Below are positions 8,632 to 15,461 of a stretch of DNA of 17,478 bases, in pieces (position 1 is the stretch's first letter; every line of letters begins with the position of its first letter). Location of the stretch: positions 1 through 17,478 of the forward strand of contig CAYNSR010000026.1 in assembly GCA_964400125.1 (NCBI GenBank), written 5' to 3'. The notes under the pieces are model-generated. The model was not told the origin of the DNA. It saw nothing but the letters and a program-made list of their open reading frames with translations, and ran no database searches. Both the position numbers and the translations under genes were made by a program. This stretch comes from Micavibrio sp964400125 (lineage in GTDB: Bacteria > Pseudomonadota > Alphaproteobacteria > Micavibrionales > Micavibrionaceae).

Positions 8632-9369
8632 TTACGGATGAACGATGCAAATGAGGTTTAGTGCGGTTGAACATAGAACAGTGCCGGTTCTCCATCGGGC
8701 TGTGGAAGTGTTATTACTGACCCCAGCAAGGGCGGTATTGGTTCCAGAAGTTGTCCAGCTTCCACAAGTTGAGTTGATTCCTCCACCATCCACGTTACCC
8801 CAGTCTGTGCTCGTACCTAGGCCGCGACCTGTCCAGTATTGTCCGCCACCGCCCAGGTAATTGTAAGCCGACCAGTTCTGGGTGTTGCCGGGGCCGCTAC
8901 CGCTTGAATCGATTGTCAGCGTCGCGCCGCCAGCCGCGGGATCGCCGGAAACGGCAAAAAGATAATCCTGAGTCGCATTCAGGTTGTTGCACACACTCTG
9001 GTTGCAAAGCCATGCCTTGACCTTGGCTGCAACCAGAATTCCGCGTGCCTGCGCATCGCTCTTGCCCATCCAGTCATTGTTGGTGAGATCCGTCAGGCAC
9101 CAGCTGTCGCTACCAGTGAGACCCCCGATATTTCCGTTTGTCGTGCCATAGCTCCGAACAAAATAACCGGGGTTGGGGGATGATGCCGGGGGTGTGCCGG
9201 TTCCGGTGGCGGCGACAATTTTGCGCCAGTCCGTCCCATCGCACATCTCGAAGGTCAGGTCGGCACTGCTCCAGCGCAGACCGCCTGCGCGGTCGGTGTC
9301 GCAGGGCAGGCCGGTGGAGATGCCGATGATTGTTTCGCCACCAACATGCCGCCGGGATGAGATATTCAT
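8632..9369 (-). CDS. truncated paralogue of the DGR target, lectin-like C-terminus
   Basis: 245 residues with no signal peptide. Residues 8-60 (HVGGETIIGISTGLPCD, GGLRW, MCDGTDWRKIVA) match residues 88-132 of the DGR target at 11503 (HVGGEAIIGVSTGLACD, GGLRY, LCDGASW). The target's first 87 residues, including its signal peptide, have no counterpart here. A stop codon lies three codons before the ATG and there is no real ribosome binding site, so this is probably a 5'-truncated pseudogene. The rest (GGLTGSDSWCLTDL, VKAWLCN, a C-terminal Cys-x-x-Trp block and LICIVHP) resembles DUF1554/C-type-lectin-like surface domains. It has no VR matching the TR in this window. It stops 99 bp before the yjbH-like start. 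Confidence 0.65.
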   Translation of the reverse strand: MNISSRRHVGGETIIGISTGLPCDTDRAGGLRWSSADLTFEMCDGTDWRKIVAATGTGTPPASSPNPGYFVRSYGTTNGNIGGLTGSDSWCLTDLTNNDWMGKSDAQARGILVAAKVKAWLCNQSVCNNLNATQDYLFAVSGDPAAGGATLTIDSSGSGPGNTQNWSAYNYLGGGGQYWTGRGLGTSTDWGNVDGGGINSTCGSWTTSGTNTALAGVSNNTSTARWRTGTVLCSTALNLICIVHP

Positions 9370-9460
9370 CCTATATTATTGTTTTTATTCACTATTTTAT
9401 GCTATACTCATCTACACATAGTATTCACAGATACGGCAGATCAATGACTTAGCGCAAAAA

Positions 9461-9478
9461 TCTGCACGGATTCTGCAC
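9461..9478. repeat. paired TCTGCAC repeats before the integrase
   Basis: TCTGCAC occurs at 9461-9467 and again at 9472-9478, eleven bases apart, just before the recombinase gene. A third copy lies after it at 10975-10981. Evenly phased short repeats beside a tyrosine recombinase could be arm-type binding sites or an operator. Seven bases is short enough for chance. The whole gap 9370-9495 is AT-rich and is the likely left end of the island, but I could not define a core attachment site. Confidence 0.25.
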
Positions 9479-9495
9479 AGATCGTGAGGATAGCC

Positions 9496-10788
9496 ATGAG
9501 CTTCGTTATTGACAAGGAAGAACTCAAACCCGGCCTTATCATCTTCCGCCGGGGTGATGTGGGGCATAAGAACTGGTATTGCAGGATAAAGCTGCCGAAG
9601 GCAGACCGCTATAAGACGGTTTCCCTTAAAACATCAGACCTCCACGAGGCGCGCAGCCGCGCCTTTGACGTTGATGCCGATGTCAGATTCCGCATAAAGC
9701 ACGAAGTCCCGATATTCAACAAACCTTTCAGCGATATTGCTAAAGAATACACCGAAAGCCAAAAATCCCGCGCCAAGATGGGAGAAATTACCCATGAGCG
9801 GGTTAAAAAGATAACATCCGTTATCAATGCTCAACTCAACCCCTATGTGGGAACCACACAAATCAGCCTTATAGGACAAGACCGCTGGGCCAATTATCCC
9901 ACTTGGCGGCGCGAACACGGCAAAGGATCAATCCGTGAGCAGGTCAGTGATTCCACCATCAAATTTGAGATGTCGATTTTCGGGGCCATTATGACTTTCG
10001 CCCTCAAGAAACGCTACATCCCGGCCAGCCAGAAATTTGAAGGAAGGCCAAATTTCAAGACCATGCGGCGGGATGCGTTCTCCCTTGAGGAATACCGCGC
10101 CTTGCACACACGGGGCCGCACATGGGTCAAAGCGGCGGATAAAAAACCCGCAAGTCAGTGGTATCGCGCTGTGACCTATAATTTTGTGCTTATCATGTGC
10201 AATACGGGGATGCGTCCTCCCGAAGCCAGAAACTTGCGCTGGCGCGATGTTTCCTACGGGAAAGACAAGGACGGACGTGAACTTGTCATCTTGTCCGTGC
10301 GCGGCAAGGACAAGGCGCGGCAGCTTGTCGCCCCGCCGAGCGTGGGGGAATATCTAGAACGCATCCGGGCAATTTCAAAGGCGACAGAACCGGATGACCC
10401 TGTATTCACCACCTATGAAGGAGAAACAGCCCATTCCCTTTACAAGGCTCTCATCAGGGACTTGCTGACAGAAACAAAACTGCGCGAAGGCCCGTCAGGG
10501 ATTCCGCGCTCAACATATTCTTTCCGTCATACCTATGCGACCTTCCGCTTAAGCGAAGGTGTGGATGTTTATTTTCTGGCGCAGCAGATGGGAACCTCTG
10601 TCAAAATGATTGAAGAACATTACGGCCATGTAAATGCCGTTAAACACGCCGACCGGGTGTTGCACGGTATGGGAAGCTGGGAACCTATACAGCCCGATGA
10701 ACCGGGCAGCCCTGAAACCAGCAAAAGCGGCAAGGCGGGAACGGCCCGTTCAGAGCCGCCCAGACCGCGCAAGAATCCCAAAGGGTAA
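9496..10788 (+). CDS. tyrosine recombinase (phage/ICE-type integrase)
   Basis: ATG 9496 has GAGGA six bases upstream and gives 430 residues; GTG 9484 is also in frame. An N-terminal SAM-like/arm-binding region covers about residues 1-190. The catalytic domain follows, with Arg240 in CNTGMRPPEARNLRW, a lysine in the VRGKDKARQL strand, Arg344-His345 in YSFRHTYATF and the nucleophile Tyr376 in MIEEHYGHV. The usual first His of HxxR is Tyr here, as in a number of integrases. It would catalyse site-specific integration and excision of the element. It is the first gene of the island and points inward, the usual arrangement next to an attachment site. The C-terminal tail is Pro/Ser/Lys-rich. Confidence 0.93.
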   Translation: MSFVIDKEELKPGLIIFRRGDVGHKNWYCRIKLPKADRYKTVSLKTSDLHEARSRAFDVDADVRFRIKHEVPIFNKPFSDIAKEYTESQKSRAKMGEITHERVKKITSVINAQLNPYVGTTQISLIGQDRWANYPTWRREHGKGSIREQVSDSTIKFEMSIFGAIMTFALKKRYIPASQKFEGRPNFKTMRRDAFSLEEYRALHTRGRTWVKAADKKPASQWYRAVTYNFVLIMCNTGMRPPEARNLRWRDVSYGKDKDGRELVILSVRGKDKARQLVAPPSVGEYLERIRAISKATEPDDPVFTTYEGETAHSLYKALIRDLLTETKLREGPSGIPRSTYSFRHTYATFRLSEGVDVYFLAQQMGTSVKMIEEHYGHVNAVKHADRVLHGMGSWEPIQPDEPGSPETSKSGKAGTARSEPPRPRKNPKG

Positions 10789-11102
10789 AAGGTAACGGCC
10801 AATCAGGGGCAGACGAAAGAAGGACGGCGAGCCTCGCTGTCCCGAATGCCCCTATCTTTCTGCCATCCATCCGATGCGCCGCTGGCGTAACTCAAATCGG
10901 AATGGTGGCCCACGCTGCAAGACCGGAGCAAAGGGGAATCGAGTTCGATACACCCCGGACGGTGGCGGAAAAAGTCTGCACTGAACTCTAAAAATCAGAA
11001 ATCAGGATCAAGAAACCGCAGAAAACCAAGAGCCTAAAGCCCTTGGAAAAGGTTGGTTAATCAATTAAGTTTACAATTAACAGACAGGAAAGGGATAAAG
11101 AC
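10789..11102. promoter_or_regulatory. intergenic region with probable promoter of DGR operon
   Basis: No convincing gene in 314 bp. A frame from 10796 to 10984 has no good start but reads DGEPRCPEC and later PRCK, a faint echo of a zinc ribbon such as those of IS1595-type transposases. The last 60 bp are AT-rich, carry the inverted repeat GTTAAT (11056-11061) and ATTAAC (11076-11081), and end in a strong ribosome binding site (AGGAAAGGG) before ATG 11103. I take this AT-rich part as the likely promoter/operator zone of the target operon; no clear -35/-10 pair stands out. Confidence 0.3.
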
Positions 11103-11513
11103 ATGAAGTATTTCCAGAATATGAGGGGGGGGGGGGTAAAACCTGCTCCGGCTAGCAAATCTGATTTTTCAGGTTGTTCTGCTGTCTGTTATTTTTCCAA
11201 AAATATCGCCCTTCAAACATTTCTCGCCCTTTGCATCGCAACCTCTCCCGCGCTCGCGGAGGATTCAAAACAGCCACCCGCCACCAGCGATAAAGAAACC
11301 GTTGCCCAAATCGGCGATGTCGATACGCATCTGGCGGTTGATACCGAACACAATATCATCCGCATTATGATCGAAGGCAAGGAAGTGGGCCGCTTTGATA
11401 AAGACGGACTGCATGTTGTGGGGAATGTTGAATATACAGGCACCCTGACAGACACAGCCGCCACATGGCTCGATCAAATTCCCTCTGAGAAGGGAGAAAA
11501 AAATGCGAAATAA
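11103..11513 (+). CDS. small secreted protein upstream of DGR target, G-tract
   Basis: 136 residues. ATG 11103 follows AGGAAAGGGATAAAGAC. The signal-peptide core (ALQTFLALCIATSPALA, then ED) begins only near residue 36, and there is no ATG, GTG or TTG between the start region (11103 or 11121) and that core. The ribosome therefore has to read through a run of 12 G (11125-11136). The mature part of about 80 residues contains IRIMIEGKEVGRFDKDGLHV VGNVEYTGT, a pattern like the short beta-repeats of phage tail fibres and autotransporter stalks. It overlaps the target start by 11 bp, so translation of the two is probably coupled and they may work together on the cell surface. I recognise no named family. 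Confidence 0.7.
   Translation: MKYFQNMRGGGVKPAPASKSDFSGCSAVCYFSKNIALQTFLALCIATSPALAEDSKQPPATSDKETVAQIGDVDTHLAVDTEHNIIRIMIEGKEVGRFDKDGLHVVGNVEYTGTLTDTAATWLDQIPSEKGEKNAK
11125..11136 (+). repeat. 12-G homopolymer inside a coding region
   Basis: Twelve consecutive G lie seven codons after the start of the small secreted protein gene and before its signal peptide. At 12 G the frame is open. A gain or loss of one or two G would shift the frame before the signal peptide. Such tracts in other bacteria mediate phase variation by slipped-strand mispairing. Confidence 0.85.
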
Positions 11514-12768
11514 ATCTTTTATTGTCGCGTTCTTCTCAGCCAGCCTTGTTTTGTTTCTCTTTCTGTCCGCTCCGGCCTTGGCGCAGGAAGCTGTGCCGGG
11601 CGATGCGTGTTCGACCGCCAATATTCTGCGCCATTCCGGCGGCCCCGAAACCTCCGGGCGTGGTTACGCCATGACTTGTCAGGGCGGCGTATGGGTGCGC
11701 ATCACCGAAAGCGACACATCCGGCAATCTTGGCATCCGTCAGGCCACCCCGAAAGCACCGCTGCATGTGGGCGGGGAGGCGATTATCGGTGTCAGCACGG
11801 GTCTTGCCTGTGATGCCAACCGCGAAGGTGGCCTGCGCTACAACACAACAAGCAATTGTCTGGAACTGTGCGATGGCGCAAGCTGGGCCTGTGTGTCGGT
11901 TGCGGCCTGCGGTGATGCGACGCCGAACGGGTTTGATTTCACCGATCTGGTCAACCAGAGCACGTCCACTCTGGTTAGCTCTAACATCCTGCAAATCTCC
12001 GGGCTGGCCTGCGTGGTTAACGTCGCCGTGTCCGGCGAAGGCTCTCCACAATACCGCACATGCAGCGACTCAGGCTGTTCTAGTATCCTCACCGACTGGA
12101 CAGCGACGACAGGCACCATCGCAAACAACAGCTACCTGCAACTGCGTCTGACCACGAGCGCGGCAGGCGGGGATACCTACAGCGCCACCGTTTCCGTTGG
12201 CACTGGCGCGGATGTGTGGAATGCCACGCCCACAGGGGATTGCACGGGTTCGCCAGCCCCCGGCACGGTCTGTCCGGACGGCACGGTCTATGCGGGCCTC
12301 TCCCCGGATGGCAACGTCAAGATGTATGTCACCCGCTGCGATGCCGGACAGACATGGAACGGGACAACATGCACGGGTACGCGGTCAACGCCGTCGTGGA
12401 ACAACGGAGAAGACGACTGGGTGACGACAAGCTATACAAGCGCGACCACTGGCGAGGCCAACACAACAGGGATTGCCTCGCTTGATTCTGACAGCGACAC
12501 AGGCGGGTTTCAGGATCACGTCGCGGCAGTTTATTGCAACAGCCTATCGCAGGACGGGCAAACCGACTGGTACTTGCCCGCCAAAGACGAATTGAATGTG
12601 ATCTACGGTAACAAGGCCGTTATAGGGTATTTTGAAACTAGCGGTAGTAGGTACTGGTCGTCCTCAGAGACCAATATCTACAGTGCGTGGTACCAGAGGT
12701 TCAGTGACGGCTTCCAGAACGGCACCAGTAAGAACGGTGGGTTGCTGGCCCGCTGTACCCGGAGATAA
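11503..12768 (+). CDS. DGR target: secreted DUF1566 (Lcl-like) variable protein
   Basis: 421 residues. Residues 1-28 are a signal peptide (FIVAFFSASLVLFLFLSAPA, cut near ALAQ/EA). Residues 75-90 (GNLGIRQATPKAPLHVGG) resemble tail-fibre-type repeats. Residues 88-132 are shared with the paralogue at 8632. A Cys-rich and Thr/Ser-rich middle follows. Residues about 255-421 form a DUF1566/Lcl C-terminal domain: CPDGTVYAG, AAVYCNSLS, DWYLPAKDELNVIY, YWSSSE, AWYQRFSDG, LLARCTRR. Known DGR targets put their variable residues on this C-type-lectin-like fold, where they form a ligand-binding face. The last 41 codons are the variable repeat. Residues T390, I392, Y393, S394, F404, G407, T408, S409 and G412 each replace a template Asn. 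The protein is probably displayed on the surface; its ligand is unknown. Confidence 0.93.
   Translation: MRNKSFIVAFFSASLVLFLFLSAPALAQEAVPGDACSTANILRHSGGPETSGRGYAMTCQGGVWVRITESDTSGNLGIRQATPKAPLHVGGEAIIGVSTGLACDANREGGLRYNTTSNCLELCDGASWACVSVAACGDATPNGFDFTDLVNQSTSTLVSSNILQISGLACVVNVAVSGEGSPQYRTCSDSGCSSILTDWTATTGTIANNSYLQLRLTTSAAGGDTYSATVSVGTGADVWNATPTGDCTGSPAPGTVCPDGTVYAGLSPDGNVKMYVTRCDAGQTWNGTTCTGTRSTPSWNNGEDDWVTTSYTSATTGEANTTGIASLDSDSDTGGFQDHVAAVYCNSLSQDGQTDWYLPAKDELNVIYGNKAVIGYFETSGSRYWSSSETNIYSAWYQRFSDGFQNGTSKNGGLLARCTRR
12642..12766 (+). repeat. DGR variable repeat (VR)
   Basis: 125 bp, aligned without gaps to the template repeat at 13366-13490 (constant offset 724). Mismatches at template adenines are at 12671, 12677, 12679, 12683, 12712, 12713, 12721, 12722, 12725, 12728, 12736 and 12737: six A to G, four A to T, two A to C. 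One other mismatch (template C, VR G) is at 12651 near the 5' edge. The last 29 bp, from GGGTTGCTGG to GGAGAT, are identical and GC-rich, as expected for the site where mutagenic homing starts. Identity ends two bases into the stop codon. Confidence 0.96.
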
Positions 12769-12796
12769 ATTATTTCGTCATTCAATTATTTCCTGT

Positions 12797-12811
12797 CCGG
12801 GCGAAGCCCGG
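12797..12811 (+). promoter_or_regulatory. hairpin downstream of VR, candidate homing element
   Basis: CCGGGC (12797-12802), loop GAA, GCCCGG (12806-12811). The core GCGAAGC is known as an exceptionally stable DNA mini-hairpin. It begins 30 bp after the VR end. In the Bordetella phage DGR a short GC-rich hairpin or cruciform just after the VR promotes target recognition. No T-tract follows, so it is not a classical terminator, though it could still slow transcription into avd. Confidence 0.6.
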
Positions 12812-12835
12812 TCAATTTAAAATTCAGGGTTAGAT

Positions 12836-13222
12836 ATGGCTCAATACGAACATTTGCCGATATACAAGTTAACCTACGACCTTCTGATTCGCACTATGAC
12901 GGCGACCAAGGATTTTCCGCGCGAATACAAATATACGCTGGGCCAGAAAATGAAGGATGAAATCATTGAACTTGTTGTTTTGATATATAAGGCCAACAGC
13001 GCCGTGGACAAAGAGCAGCATATTGCGATGATTTTGGAGCGGGTGCAGGTGATCCAGCTTTTGATGCGCCTGTCACACGATATGAAGATTTTGACCCGTA
13101 AACATTATGCGGCGATTGCAGAAATGACCGATAGCCTTGCGCGGCAGGCGCAGGGCTGGCAAAAGAGTTCGGGGAAGAGGAAGCCGGAACGGGATCAGGT
13201 TGCCGCGAATAGCGGAGCCTAG
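12836..13222 (+). CDS. avd: DGR accessory variability determinant Avd
   Basis: 128 residues, the same size as Avd of the Bordetella phage DGR. ATG 12836 follows AGGG with suitable spacing. The sequence is almost wholly helical and fits the Avd/S23-like four-helix-bundle family: LPIYKLTYDLLIRTMTATKD, FPREYKYTLGQKMKDEIIEL, a central helix to LLMRLSHDMKIL, then YAAIAEMTDSLARQAQGW. The tail is basic (KSSGKRKPERD). Family members form a pentameric barrel with a positive surface that binds the reverse transcriptase and the template RNA, and they are needed for cDNA synthesis. It lies between VR and TR, as in Bordetella phage. Confidence 0.92.
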   Translation: MAQYEHLPIYKLTYDLLIRTMTATKDFPREYKYTLGQKMKDEIIELVVLIYKANSAVDKEQHIAMILERVQVIQLLMRLSHDMKILTRKHYAAIAEMTDSLARQAQGWQKSSGKRKPERDQVAANSGA

Positions 13223-13365
13223 ACCCGGAGTGCATATTTATCTCGGATGGTGGCGGTTGGTTTTCCCAAGAAGGAAAGCATAACCAGAGAAGAGGTTCTA
13301 GAAAAGGAACCGAAGGCATGACGGATGAAAACTCGTCTGTTCTGACCAAAAGATCACCATCGAAA
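13223..13365 (+). ncRNA. leader of the DGR template RNA
   Basis: 143 bp between the avd stop and the TR with no gene. In studied DGRs the RNA that is reverse-transcribed extends on both sides of the TR, so this stretch and the first part of the reverse transcriptase gene are probably part of it. I see a weak stem (GGTTC 13294-13298 with GAACC 13307-13311). ACCCGGAG at 13223-13230 repeats the end of the TR. RNA boundaries are inferred. Confidence 0.35.
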
Positions 13366-13490
13366 CGGTAGTAGCTACTGGTCGTCCTCAGAGAACAATA
13401 ACAACAATGCGTGGTACCAGAGGTTCAGTGACGGCAACCAGAACAACAACAATAAGAACAATGGGTTGCTGGCCCGCTGTACCCGGAGAT
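13366..13490 (+). repeat. DGR template repeat (TR)
   Basis: 125 bp matching the VR. About 40 positions are adenine, concentrated in runs of AAC and AAT codons that line up with the target reading frame: five in a row at the residue 390-394 equivalents, one at 404 and six around 406-412. AAY codons can be turned into many amino acids but never into a stop by changing their adenines, the known design of DGR templates. The flanking constant parts (WSSSE, AWYQRFSDG, GLLARCTRR) contain few adenines. The 3' end overlaps the upstream open frame of the reverse transcriptase. Confidence 0.96.
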
Positions 13491-14633
13491 GGGTCTTCTT
13501 CCCCGAACATCTCTCCGGCAGAGCTGACGATTGATGCTGTTTTTGACGCCTATTTTGATTGCAGGCGGCACAAGCGCAATTCAATCAACCAGCTTCGTTT
13601 TGAGGCTGACCTTGAAACCAATCTGGTGACTCTTTTCCGGGAGTTGCAGAATGGCGACTATAAAATAGGGCGCACGCTGGCTTTTGTCGTGGCGTACCCG
13701 AAAATCCGTGAAATCTGGGCGGCTGATTTTCGTGACCGGGTTGTTCATCATGTGATTTATAACGCGATCAGTGACAGGTTTTATAAGAGGTTTGTAAGGG
13801 ATACATACGGATGTATTCCCGGACGCGGCGTGCATGATGGAATGCGCCGGACATCCGGGTTTGCGCGGTCGATCACCCGGAACTGGACGCAGCCCGCCTA
13901 TGCCATGAAAATTGATGTCGCCAATTTTTTCAACAGCATTGATAAAAACCGCCTGCTGCCCCTGATCGAGCGGTATGTGCCGGAGGAATGGCTAAAGCAG
14001 TTGATAAGGCAGGTTTTATTCCATGATCCGCGCATGAATGCGAAATTTCGCTCATCACGCGCTTTGTTTGGCCGTGTTCCCCGGCACAAAAGCCTGCTTC
14101 ACGCCCCGGATGGAAAGGGGCTGCCCATCGGCAACCTGACCAGCCAGTTTTTTGCCAATGTCTATATGAACGAGGTTGACCAGTTTGTGAAACATGGTTT
14201 GAAGGCGCATTATTATGGCCGTTATGTTGACGACATGATTTTGTTTCACAAAAGGGCAGATGTTCTGAATGAATGGTATGACGAGATTGATGGTTTTTTA
14301 AAAGAGAAACTGGAAATCAGATTGCATCCAAATAAGAAATGGCTGAACCGCGCCGATGCGGGGATTAATTTTATCGGCTGCATCATCAAGCCGGGGCGCA
14401 CCTATCTGCGCCAGACATCCCTAACCCGCTGCCACCAGAAAATCAGGGCATGGGAACGCGATGGTTCCCCGGTTGATCCCGAAACGCTTCAGGGGATGGC
14501 AGACAGCGTGAACAGCTATCTGGGAATGCTGCGACAGGTGGATGGATACAACGCCCGTAAAGCTATTTGTAAAAGGGTTGAGAGTCTATTTCTGAATGCC
14601 GATGAAGACTGCACAAAAATCTGGCCTGTGTGA
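13461..14633 (+). CDS. DGR-type reverse transcriptase
   Basis: The retron/group II-like RT domain starts near ELTIDAVFDAYFDCRRHKR. DGR-type blocks are KIREIWAADFRDRVVHHVIY, YGCIPGRGVHDG, AMKIDVANFFNSID (first catalytic Asp), GLPIGNLTSQFFANVYMNEV and the catalytic YVDD (14223-14234), followed by a thumb region with GINFIGCIIKPGR. There is no endonuclease or maturase domain. The start is uncertain: ATG 13407 and ATG 13461 are in frame but both lie inside the TR and lack good ribosome binding sites, and no ATG/GTG/TTG lies between the TR and the RT domain. I use 13461 (390 residues). The enzyme copies TR RNA into cDNA with errors at adenines. It converges with parE, 11 bp apart. Confidence 0.93.
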   Translation: MGCWPAVPGDGSSSPNISPAELTIDAVFDAYFDCRRHKRNSINQLRFEADLETNLVTLFRELQNGDYKIGRTLAFVVAYPKIREIWAADFRDRVVHHVIYNAISDRFYKRFVRDTYGCIPGRGVHDGMRRTSGFARSITRNWTQPAYAMKIDVANFFNSIDKNRLLPLIERYVPEEWLKQLIRQVLFHDPRMNAKFRSSRALFGRVPRHKSLLHAPDGKGLPIGNLTSQFFANVYMNEVDQFVKHGLKAHYYGRYVDDMILFHKRADVLNEWYDEIDGFLKEKLEIRLHPNKKWLNRADAGINFIGCIIKPGRTYLRQTSLTRCHQKIRAWERDGSPVDPETLQGMADSVNSYLGMLRQVDGYNARKAICKRVESLFLNADEDCTKIWPV

Positions 14634-14644
14634 TTTTGTTTTCT

Positions 14645-14950
14645 TTATAAATGCTGTTCTGTGTCCATGCGGCTGTGCAGGATACGGATAATGTTGATTG
14701 TTCCTGTATCCTCAATTTTGAAAAACAGCACATGCGATCCTGCCGGGGCTTTTCTGTAGCCGGGGCGTATGTCGTCAATCGGCTGGCTGGGCTTTGTACC
14801 TGCGGCAAGACCGCGCACGGCATCCCTGATGATACCAATATAGGTTTGCGCCTGATCCGCGCCCCATTTCTGCATGGTGTAATCCCATATCTGATCGAGA
14901 TCGTCCTGTGCTTTGGGCGAAAGAACAAAGCCGCCCTTACTCCCGCTCAT
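14645..14950 (-). CDS. parE: ParE-family toxin
   Basis: 101 residues with the RelE/ParE fold pattern: FVLSPKAQDDLDQIWDYTMQ near the N-terminus, then IIRDAVRGLAAG, RPGYRKAPAGSHVLFF and IIRILHSRMD. In this family the RIxH block before the C-terminus (IIRILHSRMD) is characteristic. ParE toxins poison DNA gyrase, and the cognate ParD blocks them. It is the second gene of a two-gene operon, starting 4 bp inside the antitoxin stop region (14947-14950), a usual sign of coupled translation. As part of an island it would favour maintenance by post-segregational killing. Confidence 0.9.
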   Translation of the reverse strand: MSGSKGGFVLSPKAQDDLDQIWDYTMQKWGADQAQTYIGIIRDAVRGLAAGTKPSQPIDDIRPGYRKAPAGSHVLFFKIEDTGTINIIRILHSRMDTEQHL

Positions 14951-15192
14951 ACGTTCCGCTCGGCCTGTTTGCGCCCGATGAATCTATCAAAATCAAACGT
15001 GGTCGCTGGGCCGGATTCCTCGCCCTCGATCAGGGCAGAGCGCAGGGCTGCGACCTTGGCCTCATGTTCTTCGAGCAGGCGTAAGGCCGCCCGCATCACA
15101 TCGCTGGCCGAGCCGTAGCGGCCTGCTTCAACTTGGGAATCTATAAAATGGGCGAAGTGATCGCCCAGTGAAATTGAGGTGTTTCGAGCCAT
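14947..15192 (-). CDS. parD: ParD-family antitoxin
   Basis: 81 residues. The N-terminal ribbon-helix-helix (NTSISLGDHFAHFIDSQVEA GRYGSASDVMRAALRLLEE) binds DNA and dimerises. The C-terminal part (FDFDRFIGRKQAERNV) is the typical toxin-wrapping tail. The start has AGGAG eight bases upstream (GACAGGAGATATCAACATG). The operon is preceded by a palindromic operator within its promoter, so autorepression by ParD and ParDE is expected. Confidence 0.92.
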   Translation of the reverse strand: MARNTSISLGDHFAHFIDSQVEAGRYGSASDVMRAALRLLEEHEAKVAALRSALIEGEESGPATTFDFDRFIGRKQAERNV

Positions 15193-15211
15193 GTTGATAT
15201 CTCCTGTCTTA

Positions 15212-15241
15212 ATAGTACCAAAAATTGGTACATTTTGCCAA
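15212..15241 (-). promoter_or_regulatory. parDE promoter with palindromic operator
   Basis: On the minus strand TTGGCA (15241-15236) and TACTAT (15217-15212) form a -35/-10 pair with 18-bp spacing. Between them, GTACCAA (15215-15221) and TTGGTAC (15225-15231) are a perfect seven-base inverted repeat with a three-base centre. This is well placed for the ribbon-helix-helix antitoxin to block RNA polymerase. From 15242 to 15461 I see no gene. Confidence 0.7.
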
Positions 15242-15461
15242 TTCCTATTTAACTATAAGAAAACACTGGGTAAATTTTATCCTCGCCTGAGGGGCTTGCA
15301 GTGGTGTGAGGATGAAGGAAGTCACAACGCCCTCGCGCCAGCGGCTTCTTTAATTTTTCTCTATTGTTGGTAGCCATACTACCTAAAATAGGGAATTTTT
15401 AATGAAAAGGTCAGCGGTTTCTTCTCTGTGGGAGGCGTGATGGATTGAATGTTACAGGGAG

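Noticed and set aside
8632..9369. Second DGR target using the same TR
   Set aside because: Its C-terminus has a different domain and no stretch matching the TR at 13366-13490.
10796..10984. Zinc-ribbon-like transposase remnant (DGEPRCPEC, PRCK)
   Set aside because: Only one clean Cys pair, no start codon of value and no terminal inverted repeats; kept as a remark only.
12632..12820. A 62-residue frame across the VR
   Set aside because: It is the frame of the target's 3' end shifted by one or two bases, and mirrors the RT frame in the TR; no start site or family.
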